Below are positions 23,976-35,600 of a stretch of DNA of 64,000 bases, piece after piece; position 1 is the stretch's first letter; every line of letters begins with the position of its first letter. Made by a program: the position numbers and the translations under genes. Origin of the DNA: Gibbula magus (Eukaryota > Mollusca > Gastropoda > Trochida > Trochidae); the NCBI GenBank assembly GCA_936450465.1, contig OW388296.1:29704638-29768637 (forward strand), written 5' to 3'. The notes beneath the pieces were generated by a model. The model was not told the DNA's origin, did not search any database, and worked only from the letters and a program-made list of their open reading frames with translations.

Positions 23976-24282
23976 CCCGTTTCCTGTAGAGCACTTGTCT
24001 GCTGGTCAGTTGTCCCTGTAACTGTATATCCCAGCACTGACCGGTCACACATTCCTTCCTTTCCTGATCGTAGAGGAACCACAGCAGGGAGGGGATTAAT
24101 GTCATGTGCTTCAGGCAGTCGTTCAGGGTTTCTTTATGGAGGCTTTCCACAAGAGAGTTGTAGGGTGGGTCAGTTTCTTCAACATCAGAAAGTTTTAAGA
24201 AGGATATAGGGTCGCACAACTCAGCCAAAACCTTATTAATGAGAATGAGTAACAGACAAATGCAATATGGTGGTAGATACAT
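23976..24282 (-). CDS. GON-domain gene, exon 1 (signal peptide plus Cys-containing segment)
   Basis: The ATG at 24282 opens a 102-codon exon plus one base, ending AAACGGG before GTAAAG. The leftover G plus the first two bases of exon 2 form a Val codon, so the phase fits. Residues 1-20 are a hydrophobic signal peptide ending ...NKVLA. The mature part has four cysteines, including one in ETLNDCLKHM, then a WFLYDQERKEC and VTGQCW stretch. The spacing recalls an apple/PAN module (C-x-C around a Y/F-rich strand), but this is only a weak resemblance. Together the four exons predict a secreted protein of about 310 residues: signal, short Cys module, GON. The link to exon 2 is inferred from phase, strand and signal peptide. 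Confidence 0.68.
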
Positions 24283-24734
24283 GATGTCTCTGTGAAGAAT
24301 GATTTTCCTTTCATGGTTTTAAGACAACACTGCTTATGAATAAATGATAATGATGAATAAACGTATATTTATTGATGTGTGTATGATAATAGAATTGCAT
24401 GAAGTAAGTAACCATGGCTACAAGGAGACATACTCTCAACTAGTAAAGTTGACTCTGTAGTTCAATAGGTTTAGAATAGTACATTGTATATAAATAATAA
24501 GAAATAAGTTTGGCTGGAGTTACATCATGTACATCATCTTATGATGTAAACAAACACAATGATAATGATTTACTTTTGAAAGAATTGCATTTCATTCAAA
24601 AATATGTGCCAAAAATAAATGGCAAAACATGATCGTGTTTACATCATAATCATCTATTGTTGTCAAACTTATTTCAACTTCATCTTTTTTATTTTGATAT
24701 ATGGGACCATAGGGTTTGAACATTTCTCTTATGA

Positions 24735-24738
<4 letters not shown>

Positions 24739-24812
<74 letters not shown>
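24739..24812. repeat. (TA)n microsatellite
   Basis: About 37 TA units left of the hAT-type MITE. The Y-I repeat frames across it are not genes. Confidence 0.92.
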
Positions 24813-24813
<1 letters not shown>

Positions 24814-24850
24814 TATATATATGAAAAAGTTGAGGAAGGTCTATATATAC

Positions 24851-25336
24851 TAGGGGTGTAACAATACATCGAACTATCGATGCATCGCAATAGTTGGCTT
24901 GGCAATAGTACTATATCGATAGTATATACAAAAACACTATCGCTATCGCAATAGTAAGGTTAACTATCGATACTATCGAAACTCTTAAATTTCCCTTAAT
25001 TATGAATGATTTGCACAAGCCTCGCTGCATTTGATTCAAGATTTTTTCATTTTAGAATGTCAAAAGGGAATAACTTGACATAGGAAAGAGCAAAATGACA
25101 ACAAGTCTTTTCATTTATGATTTCTTTACTGATTTTGGTTCCATAGTCCTTACATCAATTAAACATTTCTACTAAAACCTATAAACAATCTAGCTGATTA
25201 TTGCGTTTTTGTACAAAAAACACTATCGCAATAGTTATTGCAATAGTGAGTTACAATAGTCTATCGTTATCGCAATAGTAAGTGGCAATAGACTATCGCT
25301 ATCGCAATAGTCTCTTAGGGTCAATAGTCACCCCTA
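24851..25336. mobile_element. hAT-type MITE with 8-bp target duplication
   Basis: Ends TAGGGGTG and CACCCCTA are inverted repeats, and ATATATAC flanks both sides (24843-24850 and 25337-25344), a perfect 8-bp duplication as hAT elements make. The left end TAGGGGTGTAACAATACATC fits hAT ends. The interior is largely built of variants of CTATCGCAATAGT in both orientations. No coding sequence. It sits between two (TA)n tracts. Confidence 0.82.
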
Positions 25337-25348
25337 ATATATACTATA

Positions 25349-25519
<171 letters not shown>

Positions 25520-25807
25520 TTATTATAATATAAACTATGGAAGGAGACTATAGATGATTTTACTGCAATTCTCAATGACGGATATGTTACTAGGCTACAT
25601 TTACAACGGAGCTGCAAATTGCCGGCAATAGTTAAGCAAACAGTGTCAAATTGTTCGACAAGCTTGTTCGACAAGTCTGTGAAATGTATTTACCCTATAA
25701 AGGTTTAATCCATTGTTGGACATAGCTGGAAACTATATGTAAAGAGCATTTGTCAATATTAAATGAAGGATTTTTAACTACCGTTTCTTTGGTAGCTCCA
25801 TATCATT

Positions 25808-25945
25808 AAGAAATAAAGTTCGCTGTACCCCAATGTGTTTTGTAATAAAGTATAGTTTTGCCCTGAACTATTATAATAATAATAGTTCAGGGCAAAACTA
25901 TACTTTATTACAAAACACATTGGGGTACAGCGAACTTTATTTCTT
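25808..25945. repeat. Perfect inverted repeat of about 66-bp arms
   Basis: AAGAAATAAAGTTCGCTGTA ... TTTGCCCTGAACTA pairs exactly with the right half around a TTATAATAA centre. One diverged single arm occurs at 28835-28915. Confidence 0.88.
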
Positions 25946-26449
25946 TTCTAAGATGCCAAATGATCAGATACAGGTAACATTCTGCTTCCAATAATTTGGA
26001 AATAAAACTATTGTTTACATTCTTTATATTAATAATCCATGAACAGGGTCAACGGACGGCTATTCCAAGATCACGTAACTAACATTCCAAAAAGAATTGT
26101 GGGTAGAGCTTGATCCAGTCTAAGCGTGTTGGCGGAACGTAATTTGTCTAATTCAAATGTTTCTTGCTATCATAAAAGTTAATGTTTATTGTCCCACCGC
26201 TAATTTTAACCGACTGCAGAAGTTGCAAACCATGGAAAGTAGTACACGCTTTATTGGATGCGATGTAAGAGTTCAGACGGCTGAAGCGAGTCGACGTTAC
26301 GTTACCATGGGTACATTTGATAACGAGGGAGCGGCGTGGAACAGCGGGAACGTCATTCGAGTGTTACGTCATCAAAAAAACTATACCTTTATTGTCTGAT
26401 AAAGTACTTTTTTCGATTGTTCTAACCGCTAGGCATCTTAGAAATGCTA

Positions 26450-27255
26450 TTATTGAAATTATGTTGAAATATTGATCTCAAATGAAAGTAAGTCGATTGG
26501 TAAACATCCAATGTGTTTACTTAATACCGCTCATGGATACAACAGAACACAACATGCTATGATGAAAGTACAGACTGAAAGATGTGTATACATGTCTCAA
26601 GTCTAACAAAGACAAATGACAAAGAAATGTCGTCTGTCATACTGTGCTGTGTCCCTGAGCAAGGCACTTCACCCACATTGCACTCAGTCCAACCATCTGT
26701 TCAAATGGGTACCTGAACATAGGAAATACACGCAACAGAGAATGAAGCATCTGGAGCAAATATATTTCGGTGCAGAACTCGAAAAACAAAAGGCCTAATT
26801 AAAGTAAACATTGTTTGTGGAACAAACATTGCGTCTAGAAATGTTTCCATGGAAACGCAATGTACACATTTTCAGAACACATCTTGAAACAGTAAGGCTT
26901 AGCTTAATGGTGTTTGGAATTGTTTGAAAAGCCATATCAATCTTTAACATTTGACTTATACAGGATTGGGTAAAAAGTAAACCTTCAGAATGAATGATGG
27001 TTATCATTGTTTCCGACATTTCCCACTGGTGATATACATGTAGTTAACTTCGAATGCCTGTGAAAAAGCAAAAGAACAGTGAGTTTAAACACGATGTGCA
27101 CAGTGAGACGTTCAGTTCTAAAATCGGACATGCACTCAATAGGTTACTCATTAAAGGCGTTTTTAAGCTCAGCTCAACAACAACCAACACCAGCTATTGG
27201 TCAAGCTAACGGACATGTCTCTACCTTCCATCTGATTGCAACATATTTGCTCACA
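26450..27255. other. Intergenic stretch, nothing recognised
   Basis: Between the two head-to-head genes. Short open frames lack splice or domain support. Confidence 0.4.
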
Positions 27256-27259
27256 ACTA

Positions 27260-27620
27260 TTAAAGGGGCAGTAGCACGTTTTTTTGCTCAAATAAGTCGA
27301 TGAAATGTATCTGAAAAATAATTTCACCAATCGTAAAACACCTTTCTCTCTTCAGAAAATCAAGTTAAAAATGAGTGTCCATGGCTCAGTAAAGCCATGG
27401 GGATCGTTTTTGTCGTTCGAAATGATAAAATGTGTTCACAATAAAATGGCCACCATGCAAGTTTTACTTTATACGCAACACCGTCATCACTACTACGGAT
27501 AATTGGTTTGTCTTATAGGATGGTTTACCCTCTATAGTACATTTAAATGGCACGAACTATCATTATAAATAGGATATTTAAAAAATAAATTTAGTAAAAA
27601 ACGTGCTACTGCCCCTTTAA
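27260..27620 (+). mobile_element. TTAA MITE, copy 1
   Basis: Starts TTAAAGGGGCAGTAGCACGT and ends ACGTGCTACTGCCCCTTTAA. TTAA on both sides fits a piggyBac-type target. 361 bp, no coding sequence. Orientation A: the left end is followed by CAAATAAGTCGATGAAATGT. Confidence 0.85.
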
Positions 27621-28351
27621 GCGGATCCTGTATAACTTTAGAAATGTATCCATTTCCCTTTGAGTAATTGGTCGCTCAATCGTATGCACATTATACATGA
27701 AAACGTCGCAAGAAAGCGGAGAGATCAATCATATATACAATAAGCCAACAACAGAATATGTCAAGAAAGGCATTCGAAGTTGTAAATAAAGTATGTGCTG
27801 TGTGTGTTGTCTGTACTTCATTTCCTCGCCTGGGGAAAAGGGAAGTACCCGTCAACCTCTCCAAACAATAAAGAGTGTATGCAAGGCTTACTTCTGAGAC
27901 ATTTGTTGTTATCATAATGTAAATCTGCTTTGGACCAGTTCGTGACTCAAGCCAGAAGCCATTCAAAGTTCCTCATTCAGTATTGAACTGTAATTAGGGA
28001 TCGATATTCATTGCTCATCTATGTTATAGTCACAACATTAATATACAATATTTGCACACTGCTTTGATTCAATGGCTGTTTACACATCAGATAGTTAAAA
28101 TGACTGGTCAAATGATAAATGACGAGCAAAAATATTCAGAGTATTAAAAATCACTGCACTGTGAATAAACCTATTGTTCAAAGGTACTGAAGCAGTGAGG
28201 CGTATCAGATGGAACATTCTTAGATGCCTAGCAATCGAAAACAGTACTTTATCAGAAAATGAAGGTATAGCTTAATGATGACGTAACAATTGAACGCCGT
28301 TACTGCCGTTCAGTGTTAAATCTACTGAATCAAACAAATACAATATCTATA

Positions 28352-28712
28352 TTAAAGGGGCAGTAACACGTTTTTCGCAAATTTTATTTTTTCAAATTTC
28401 TCATTTATAATGATAATTTATGTCATTTATATTTACTTTAGAGGGTAAAACATCTTATTACATAAATCAATTATCCGTAGTGGCAATAACGGTGTTGCAT
28501 ATAAAGCAAAATTGCTTGGCGGCCAATTTATTGTGTACACATTTTATTATATTGAATGACAAAAACGATTGTTATGGCTTTACGGCTTCATTTACACTCA
28601 TTTTCAACTTGATTTTCCGAAGAGAGAAGGGTGTTTTACAATTGGTAACCTTATTTTTCAAATACATTTTATCAACTTATTTCAGCGAAAAAATGTGCTA
28701 CTGCCCCTTTAA
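28352..28712 (-). mobile_element. TTAA MITE, copy 2
   Basis: Same ends as the copy at 27260 (TTAAAGGGGCAGTAACACGT and GTGCTACTGCCCCTTTAA), opposite orientation, also 361 bp. Confidence 0.85.
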
Positions 28713-29317
28713 CTTAGGGGATGGATTCTATACATGAAATAATATCATGTTCGTGGATTATTGATAAAAAAGGATGTAAACATTATTTTCATTTCGAAAT
28801 TATTCAAAGCAAAATGTTTCCTCTAAAGGCAAGTTTGCATCTTAGAAAAGAAATCAAGTTTCCTGTTACCCTAATATGTTTTTTGTAATAAAGTATAATT
28901 TTGCCCTGAACTAGTATAACTAACGTCCTCGTGCTTTGTGGGACAAATATTTATTCAAACATGATAACGCCACCAGGAAAACGATGTTATTTCCAAACAA
29001 ACCTGTTTTAATTTTTAAATAAAAGAATAAACACATTCACTGATAATTGATTCTTACCTAAAAGATTCCAAAGAAATAAGGACAAATAGTGTTTCATATC
29101 ACACCACGAACACATTAACATGTTTATCATATTATATTAAGTATTTATTACATGCAAACTAAAATTCTAAAAGGTGAATATTAAAACGGGCAATGAAGCA
29201 AACGTTTTGGAATTATAAGCAATACCTGGGCTCAGCTCCATAACAGCGAGCGTTTATAATCTGTAGCGCATCCTGAACGACACGGTGCGATTCCTCGAGG
29301 TTTACTCGCTTTGCTAC

Positions 29318-29559
29318 GTAGCGCTCAACTTCCCAATGCAAGGCATAACTCTTGCCAGTCTCCATTACTGGCTGATTTAGGCCTTGTAGTATTTCTTTAA
29401 AAAATTTGTGTTTAGAAATCCAGGCCCGCTATGCATTTGTGGTGCAGCGATTCACTATCTTGACACAACAAAGCGAGGGAAATACCGCAAGGCTTAAATC
29501 AGCCAGTAATGCAGACTGGCAAGAGTTATGCCTTGCGTTTAAAAGTTGCGTAGCGCTAC
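29318..29559. repeat. Inverted repeat with 80-bp arms
   Basis: GTAGCGCTCAACTTCC...AAGGCATAACTCTTGCCAGT...TAGTATTTC pairs with GAAATACCGCAAGG...ACTGGCAAGAGTTATGCCTT...GTAGCGCTAC. The spacer is about 80 bp. Confidence 0.7.
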
Positions 29560-29561
29560 AT

Positions 29562-31215
29562 TGAGAGATTACTTTTAAACCTCTCTTGAACATGGCCCGT
29601 GATTCGCCTACGGGAAACTTGACCATTGGAATGTTCACCTGTTGGATTATTCGTCCATGGACAAACTCGCACACAGGGGCTTGTATAGTCGAAAGACTTT
29701 TTATAGTATATGGGGCTGTATCGTTGACTTCATATGCTTTCTCATCCCTAGTCGTTCAACACTACAAGTCCTTTAACCTCACCCATGCGGATCTTTCACC
29801 TTGTATGGTTTGGATCAACAATTCCCAAAATATGCTACTGCCAAACTGTCCAAGGGCGTAGCTACCATTACAAACAAGCCCGGGCTTACACATGATTTTT
29901 GGGTCAATATTTGATCTGTTATTTTGAAAACGTACTAATAACACTTTTGTTTGAAAACATGTTTTTGCAATTGTTCTTTTCTGAATGATATAATACACGT
30001 TCAGTAAATATCAAAGCACATAACCATAAAAGTCACAGTTAATGAAAAAGCTATCATTCTAATTTATGTATCATTAATTGGTGTCTGATTCATTGATACG
30101 TTTTTCAATATTTCAATATACATATGTACACATGAAACGTCGGTGGACTGGTTTGGTAGACTGGTCCTCTGGATCCGTTTAAATGTTAAATTACATGACC
30201 AATGTTGAAACAAAGCCTTAATGTATCTTAAAAGACTTTGTTTATTGTCATTTGTGGGTGATTTCACACCTCGTGGCCCATTTCACGTACCAGGAATTTA
30301 CAAGGCATACTTTTGATTAAACTGTAATTGCAGAAAGCTAATTAAGTGTTCATATAAATCAGTAACTCCTACTTATGGTTTGTGAATATGTACAGACATC
30401 TTTATTCTTAATAAACTTATGACACATTTCCACAACAGGATATGCTCATTTCCTGTGACTCAAACATCAAGTATAAAAGTTCTAATCTTTCAATTTAAAT
30501 TACAGTAGAAGTAAATGTAAAGTTGGAAAAACAATAAAATGCAGAAGCTTTTATTTGTAAATCATGGAAAGAACAGGTTCAATATATCAATTTTAAAAAA
30601 CAATACATGATCAGATTGACATTCAAACAAGACGACATTCATCAGCTTACATGTACATAACGTCTTTGATAACTCTTTGACAAGAATAAGTATAAATTAT
30701 CATGTATCATGTGCGATGTAACTAGTATATTTAAATGTTGTCATTTTCAAACGCTCCACATCGCTGATGATTATTAAAACATAGAAAATAATTTTCGTCC
30801 AACACCAATGAACAGCTTGATAAAGGGTAGCTGTATCACACTAACGGTCATGGGTAGAACGTTTGAATATCGGTCAATTTCTTATAATAAACGCAAACGT
30901 ATTTTTTAAAATTGAGTAGTGAACATCAACACCTCGGTCAGTGCCACTTCTATTGGATTCGACGTCACTTGTCACTGTTCCGTGACGAATTTTACTTTTT
31001 TGGGCGAAACTTAATAACCTTTGCAAACTATTTTCTCTTTGTAATTCCAAACATTGAAATGTATAAAGATTAAAGAAATGATGTGTAGTATACATACTAT
31101 TGAGACGTTTCCAAGCTGATATCCTGTATTGCTTTTTTGCATGCATGGTATTCTTTCTATTGAGTATTTAGTTATAAATGTGATACCTCTTTTGTTCTTA
31201 AGAGTTTCCAATGAT
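29562..31215. other. Intergenic stretch, nothing recognised
   Basis: AT-rich sequence between the two genes. No domain-like frames. Confidence 0.4.
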
Positions 31216-31219
31216 TGCC

Positions 31220-31405
31220 TTTGGTGCATCCATTGTGTTTCATAAAATTGTATATTGCTTAAATACGTTCCAACTCACCACATGTGCTGTTTAAAATACA
31301 AATAAATTCACTCGGCTTGCATATTCATCCCCAATCGCCAAATATATCATTAATTACTAGTTTCCAATTAAAATTAAGTTACATCATTATGCATGTGCAG
31401 AAACC
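31220..31405 (+). repeat. Conserved non-coding block, copy 2
   Basis: GGTGCATCCATTGTGTTTCA, CATCCCCAATCGCCAAATAT, TAGTTTCCAATTAAAATTAA. Direct-orientation partner of 21640-21830. Confidence 0.65.
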
Positions 31406-32202
31406 GAAACTGCACGTCCCATTTACATTCACAGTAGTTATATGACCTTTTAAACATTATCAACTAAATTTGTATTTTTGTCTGTCATAAATAAGATTCC
31501 AAAAATACGTTTGACCCATTGACGCGCGCCACACGTAGTGCATTGTCCTGTTTTCGATCAGAAATCACTACTTTTAATCATATCGTCAATATGCTAAGTC
31601 TACTTTCATCAAAATGGTAGTTTTCGGTAACAATCAATACTTCTCGATAAAATAACACAATTTATAACGCTTAGCATATGTGACCCCAAACAACATAATG
31701 GATGTACCTTTAAAAATGACATTTCTAAAGAATAAAAAAATGGGTGAAGCTAAATACGGTGTCATCCTCTCGTTCACCTAGGGTTATTGTAACGATTGTT
31801 TGATTGTGCACATATTGAAGCACCCCGTGAGAAATAGTCCCGCCAGCAACAGGATTGGCAACAGATTGCTGGAGTGAAAGCGCAATATAATTTAGTTTCG
31901 TCGTGTTAACACTGGATATAATTCAACAGCGATTCACAGCATTGATCGATATTCTATAGGTATAAATCATGCTTTATGATTATTCGCAATAGCTTATTAC
32001 TCAGCAAAATATCATTTTTGTCATTTCGTCAGGCTCAGACTAGCAATTTGTTTAAGGCAAGTTATATCAATGATTGCATTCGTATAACCACATTTAAAAT
32101 ATAAGAGGCGACGTAAGATATTGTGCTCTTTTCTTCATAGTGTTAAAATGCTGGTTTACATAACTTTATGAGTAGAAATCACTAATGCCACACAATTTCG
32201 CT

Positions 32203-32531
32203 TTAAAGGGGCAGTAGTACGTTTTTTCGCTCAAATAAGTTGATGAAATGTATTTGAAAAATAATTTCACCAATAGTCAAACACCCTTCTCCTTTCGGAA
32301 AATAAAGTTTAAAATGAGTGTATATGTTTCGGTAAAGCCATGGGAATAGTTTTTGTAATACAAAATAATAAATTGTGTTCACAATTAAATGGCCGCCATG
32401 CAATTTTTGCCTAATACGCAACATAGTTTTTACCACTACAGATAATTGGTTTGTGTAATAAGTTTATTTCATTATAAACGGGAAATTTGAAAAAATAATT
32501 TTTTGAAAAAAACGTGCTACTGCCCCTTTAA
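32203..32531 (+). mobile_element. TTAA MITE, copy 3
   Basis: TTAAAGGGGCAGTAGTACGT to CGTGCTACTGCCCCTTTAA. 329 bp, orientation A. It contains ATGGCCGCCATGC in the middle, like the other copies. Confidence 0.85.
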
Positions 32532-32968
32532 ATTATGTAATACATATAGCAGAATATAATTGCACAATGTCACATTAGTGTTGTGGTATCGCCTAGGCAC
32601 TACATTATTGCCTGAGCATTAACAGTATTGTCAGATTTTCACTATTGCCGCTAACATATATCAGTGTAGTGGAAGAGCTTGAGATTTAAAAAGTCATCAG
32701 TGGTAACGTCATTGACTGCACGGTATAAACAAATAAATGTATAATAAATAATGATCTGGTCCCCAGTTGTTATGGCAAATGCAGGTCTGTTGTGACTCAG
32801 TTGGTAAATCGCTGGCTTCAAGTCCAGGATTTGAATTCCTTTTTTTTGCTATAAAGTTTGTATTTACATTTCCAAGTCCTTTTGTCCGCTGATCATCAAC
32901 TTATCACACTGATCAACAACTTGATATTCAATTAAATAAAAGCATTTTTTGTTCATTTGAATAACCAT

Positions 32969-33502
32969 TTAAGGATGTTCGCTCCTTCCTGTTGAACATC
33001 AAATATGAAATATGATTTAGTAAAGATTTCTTTTATTTTTATTTACTTCATGATATTCCACATCACCTACATCTTTTAAAAAAGCAAATGAAATAAAGAA
33101 AATATGACTTTAGAACCTCTAAAAAGTGCTTAAACAGCATAAATGGCCTAAATTTGACTAAAAATGGAGGTTTTCTGGTACATTTTGTGTCAAAGCTTAA
33201 AAAAAACCCACACTACCATATATGTTTTTTCATCGATTTCGGTAGGGGAACATGAACTGTGTAACATATCAAAAAAGGAAAAACAGTTTAATACTAGAAA
33301 TGTAGTATTTCAAAGTTTTTAGCAGTTTATTTTTCAATTTCCAATAGACTCCCATGTTAAAATTGTACTTGACCCCACTATCTTACAGGCGTCATATCTC
33401 GAAAAAAGCACACACTACCCCTACACTATACTTTCATCTTTTAAAAAATATAAGTTAGAAAAAAAGTTTAATTCTATAAATTTGAGGAGCGAACATCCTT
33501 AA
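32969..33502. mobile_element. MITE of a second TTAA-flanked family
   Basis: TTAAGGATGTTCGCTCCT at the left and AGGAGCGAACATCCTTAA at the right form an 18-bp perfect inverted repeat including TTAA. 534 bp, AT-rich, no coding sequence. Confidence 0.75.
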
Positions 33503-33566
33503 TTCGTAAAAGTCCCCAACCCTTCTCTTACGTGAGGTAGAACTGTTGTCATGTAGATACATATAG

Positions 33567-33709
33567 AATACTAAACGATGTCCCGTTTGATAACATGTTT
33601 ATGAAACGAGTGGATGGTTTGGTATTTTAACGAGCGAAAGCGAGTTAAATACCAATTCCATTCACGAGTTTCATAAACATGTTATCAAACGGGACCGAGT
33701 TTAGTATTT
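33567..33709. repeat. Long imperfect palindrome
   Basis: AATACTAAACGATGTCCCGT...GTTTGGTATTTTAAC pairs with GTTAAATACCAATTCC...GAGTTTAGTATT around AACGAGCGAAAGCGAGTT. Outer copies of TTGAGTAATAAA (near 33945) and TTTATTACTCAA (33711-33724) suggest a larger foldback element. Confidence 0.75.
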
Positions 33710-34056
33710 TATTTATTACTCAACGATATAAATAGGACTGAATTGCAAGAAAATCGTTTTTAATGACGCTTACTTGCAAATAGGTCACCCGCTATTGCAG
33801 TGGTGCGGCTAACATTGTGACGTCAACCAAAAACGACTATGACGTCACGCGCCGATTGTGACGTTACGGCAGCAGGTGGTGGTATGACACATGTGTGTAA
33901 CCAACTCATTGTTATCTAATTAGTAATTAGTGATCTCACCACGGTTGAGTAATAAAATTTAATATTTTTATTATGTTTAATACACGAAATTTAGTAATTT
34001 ATCGAAATTAGTAACTGCATAGAATTAAATAAAGTCTACATCATATCATAACATGT

Positions 34057-34360
34057 ACCTCGATATGTTTTCCTTATGCAAGGATATGCTTTACTGACAC
34101 TGATAATGGTGAGACATTATCCAGATCAAAGGTAGCGAGGCAATCTACATCGCTATACATGTGGGCTCGGTTATACCTTTTATTGTTAAGTAATACACAT
34201 AGTGTTTGAACGATCTCCCATTGAGCGGGCCAGATATCAGTAGTCTGGACTACAAGGAAGTCATATGACTAGCTTCGCCCAAAACGGCGTGTGTATGATG
34301 GAACTTAAATGAATTTATCCCTTGACTGTTCACTGTGTTCATCACGTTTCTGTTGACAAC
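34057..34360 (+). promoter_or_regulatory. Candidate promoter/5' UTR of first exon copy 1
   Basis: This 300-bp block upstream of the signal-peptide ATG is conserved with 41805-42127, including GAGCGGGCCAGATATCAGTAG and TTCGCCCAAAAYGGCGT. No clear TATA box at a fixed distance. Promoter function is inferred only from position and conservation. Confidence 0.35.
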
Positions 34361-34414
34361 ATGGGGAAATTGGCATTTTGGTTTGCTTTGATCATATCTG
34401 CTGCTGTATTTGAG
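34361..34414 (+). CDS. Secreted C2-like gene, first exon copy 1 (signal peptide)
   Basis: The ATG opens 18 codons, MGKLAFWFALIISAAVFE, followed directly by a consensus donor GAG then GTAAGA. The peptide is a typical signal sequence: Lys, a hydrophobic core, then small residues. The exon ends in phase 0, and the exon at 57502 begins in phase 0 with EADSAG, so the two would join into signal plus mature domain. A second copy at 42128 differs by only two bases in this exon, and both changes are synonymous (TTG/CTG, GTA/GTC). That suggests protein-level constraint or recent duplication. The splice to 57502 is inferred and transcripts are not seen. Confidence 0.68.
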
Positions 34415-35214
34415 GTAAGATATTTTGACGACGAATTATTTTCTTCTGAAAGGGTAGATGACCTCCATATTGTTGTAACAGTTTTCAGTGGTGTCGACAT
34501 ACCAACCATATCTGTATCATACTGGTTAGATTCTTGCTATGAGTGAGAGTAAGACTAGACAATATTACGTCATATAGCAGTGATGTCATCAACTGTGACT
34601 TTTACAAGATAGTATGACGAATTCTCAATGTATCCTAATTGTTCCTTGCATATTGTTCTTAATGAGTGTAAAACATCTTATACTGCATGGGGATGACTTC
34701 TGTGACGTCACTGGAGTAACCTGATTTTCGGCGATAGTCATAGTGCAACCTAATTTCGCAACATTTTGATTGTTAATTTCACTTACAAATCTTCTATCAA
34801 GCAACTTAAATTTTCCATATATCGAATGTTTAGATTTATTTAGCGGCAGTGATAATCATCATAAATTAATTAACAAGGCTGCACGGAGCGTGTCGGTCCG
34901 CTGGTCACAGACGTCACAGACGACCCGTCGTCTGTGGTTAATCAGTCACGCCTCAACGATTCTTCTAAAAACGTTTCCCGGCAGAAATCGCGGTATTGTT
35001 AAAATGGGTAAATTAAAACCGTCTTAATAATCAATTGCAAGTGTATATTGTCTCGATTTTATGCTCAATTGATTCCGATATACACTATACACTGAGTTTA
35101 TTTTTATAAATTGACTACGCCTATTTCACTAATCGCTGTACATGCATACCGTGGGAACTGGAATGCTCTCAGTGTGTCACAGTTGACTGTGCTATATCAG
35201 TTTTTACTGACAAT

Positions 35215-35258
35215 ATGGGGAAAGTGAATAGTAGCTTTCGCTGAATGCTGTTGTTGAG
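35215..35258 (+). pseudogene. Relic first exon inside duplicon 1
   Basis: ATGGGGAAAG followed by a broken frame and then TTGTTGAG-GTGTAA at the position of the exon/donor boundary. The preceding 50 bases (TTGACTGT...CTGACAATATGG) align with the sequence before the intact exon at 34361 (TTGACTGT...TTGACAACATGG). I read it as a decayed copy of the signal-peptide exon. An in-frame stop lies about ten codons in. Confidence 0.4.
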
Positions 35259-35469
35259 GTGTAAAACGGAATACCTTACAGTTAATAAACGTTATGAACC
35301 TCTTTACGAATTCTGGCACTGCGCAGTTGGCCAACATCCAAACTTTCTCCGAGATTTAGGTATGCCTTTAATTAGAGGTCTCAAAAGAAAGTATATCGTA
35401 CATATGAGGTATTAATATTCAAACCAACAACTAATTACGATACCATCTGAGTAACGTACATATCCAGAG

Positions 35470-35600
35470 ATCAATGCTAAACATGACAAACCACACGGAG
35501 GTATGAAGACACTCTTTATCGATATGCAGCTTCTTTATACAGCGTAAACGGCGTTCCGACGTAAATTCTATTAACGTTGTCAAACAGGTAAATCATAAAG
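35470..35600 (-). mobile_element. Decayed Penelope-like tail, duplicon 1
   Basis: On the minus strand CTGTTTGACAACGTTAATAG, then CGGAACGCCG, then AAAGAAGCTGCATATCGATA resembles the Penelope terminal block of 18458-18545. The same stretch is at 43640-43760. Confidence 0.4.

Noticed and set aside
26157..26399. 80-codon frame in GC-richer DNA
   Set aside because: No recognisable motif. It lies within repeat-like sequence between a palindrome and a partial copy of its arm.
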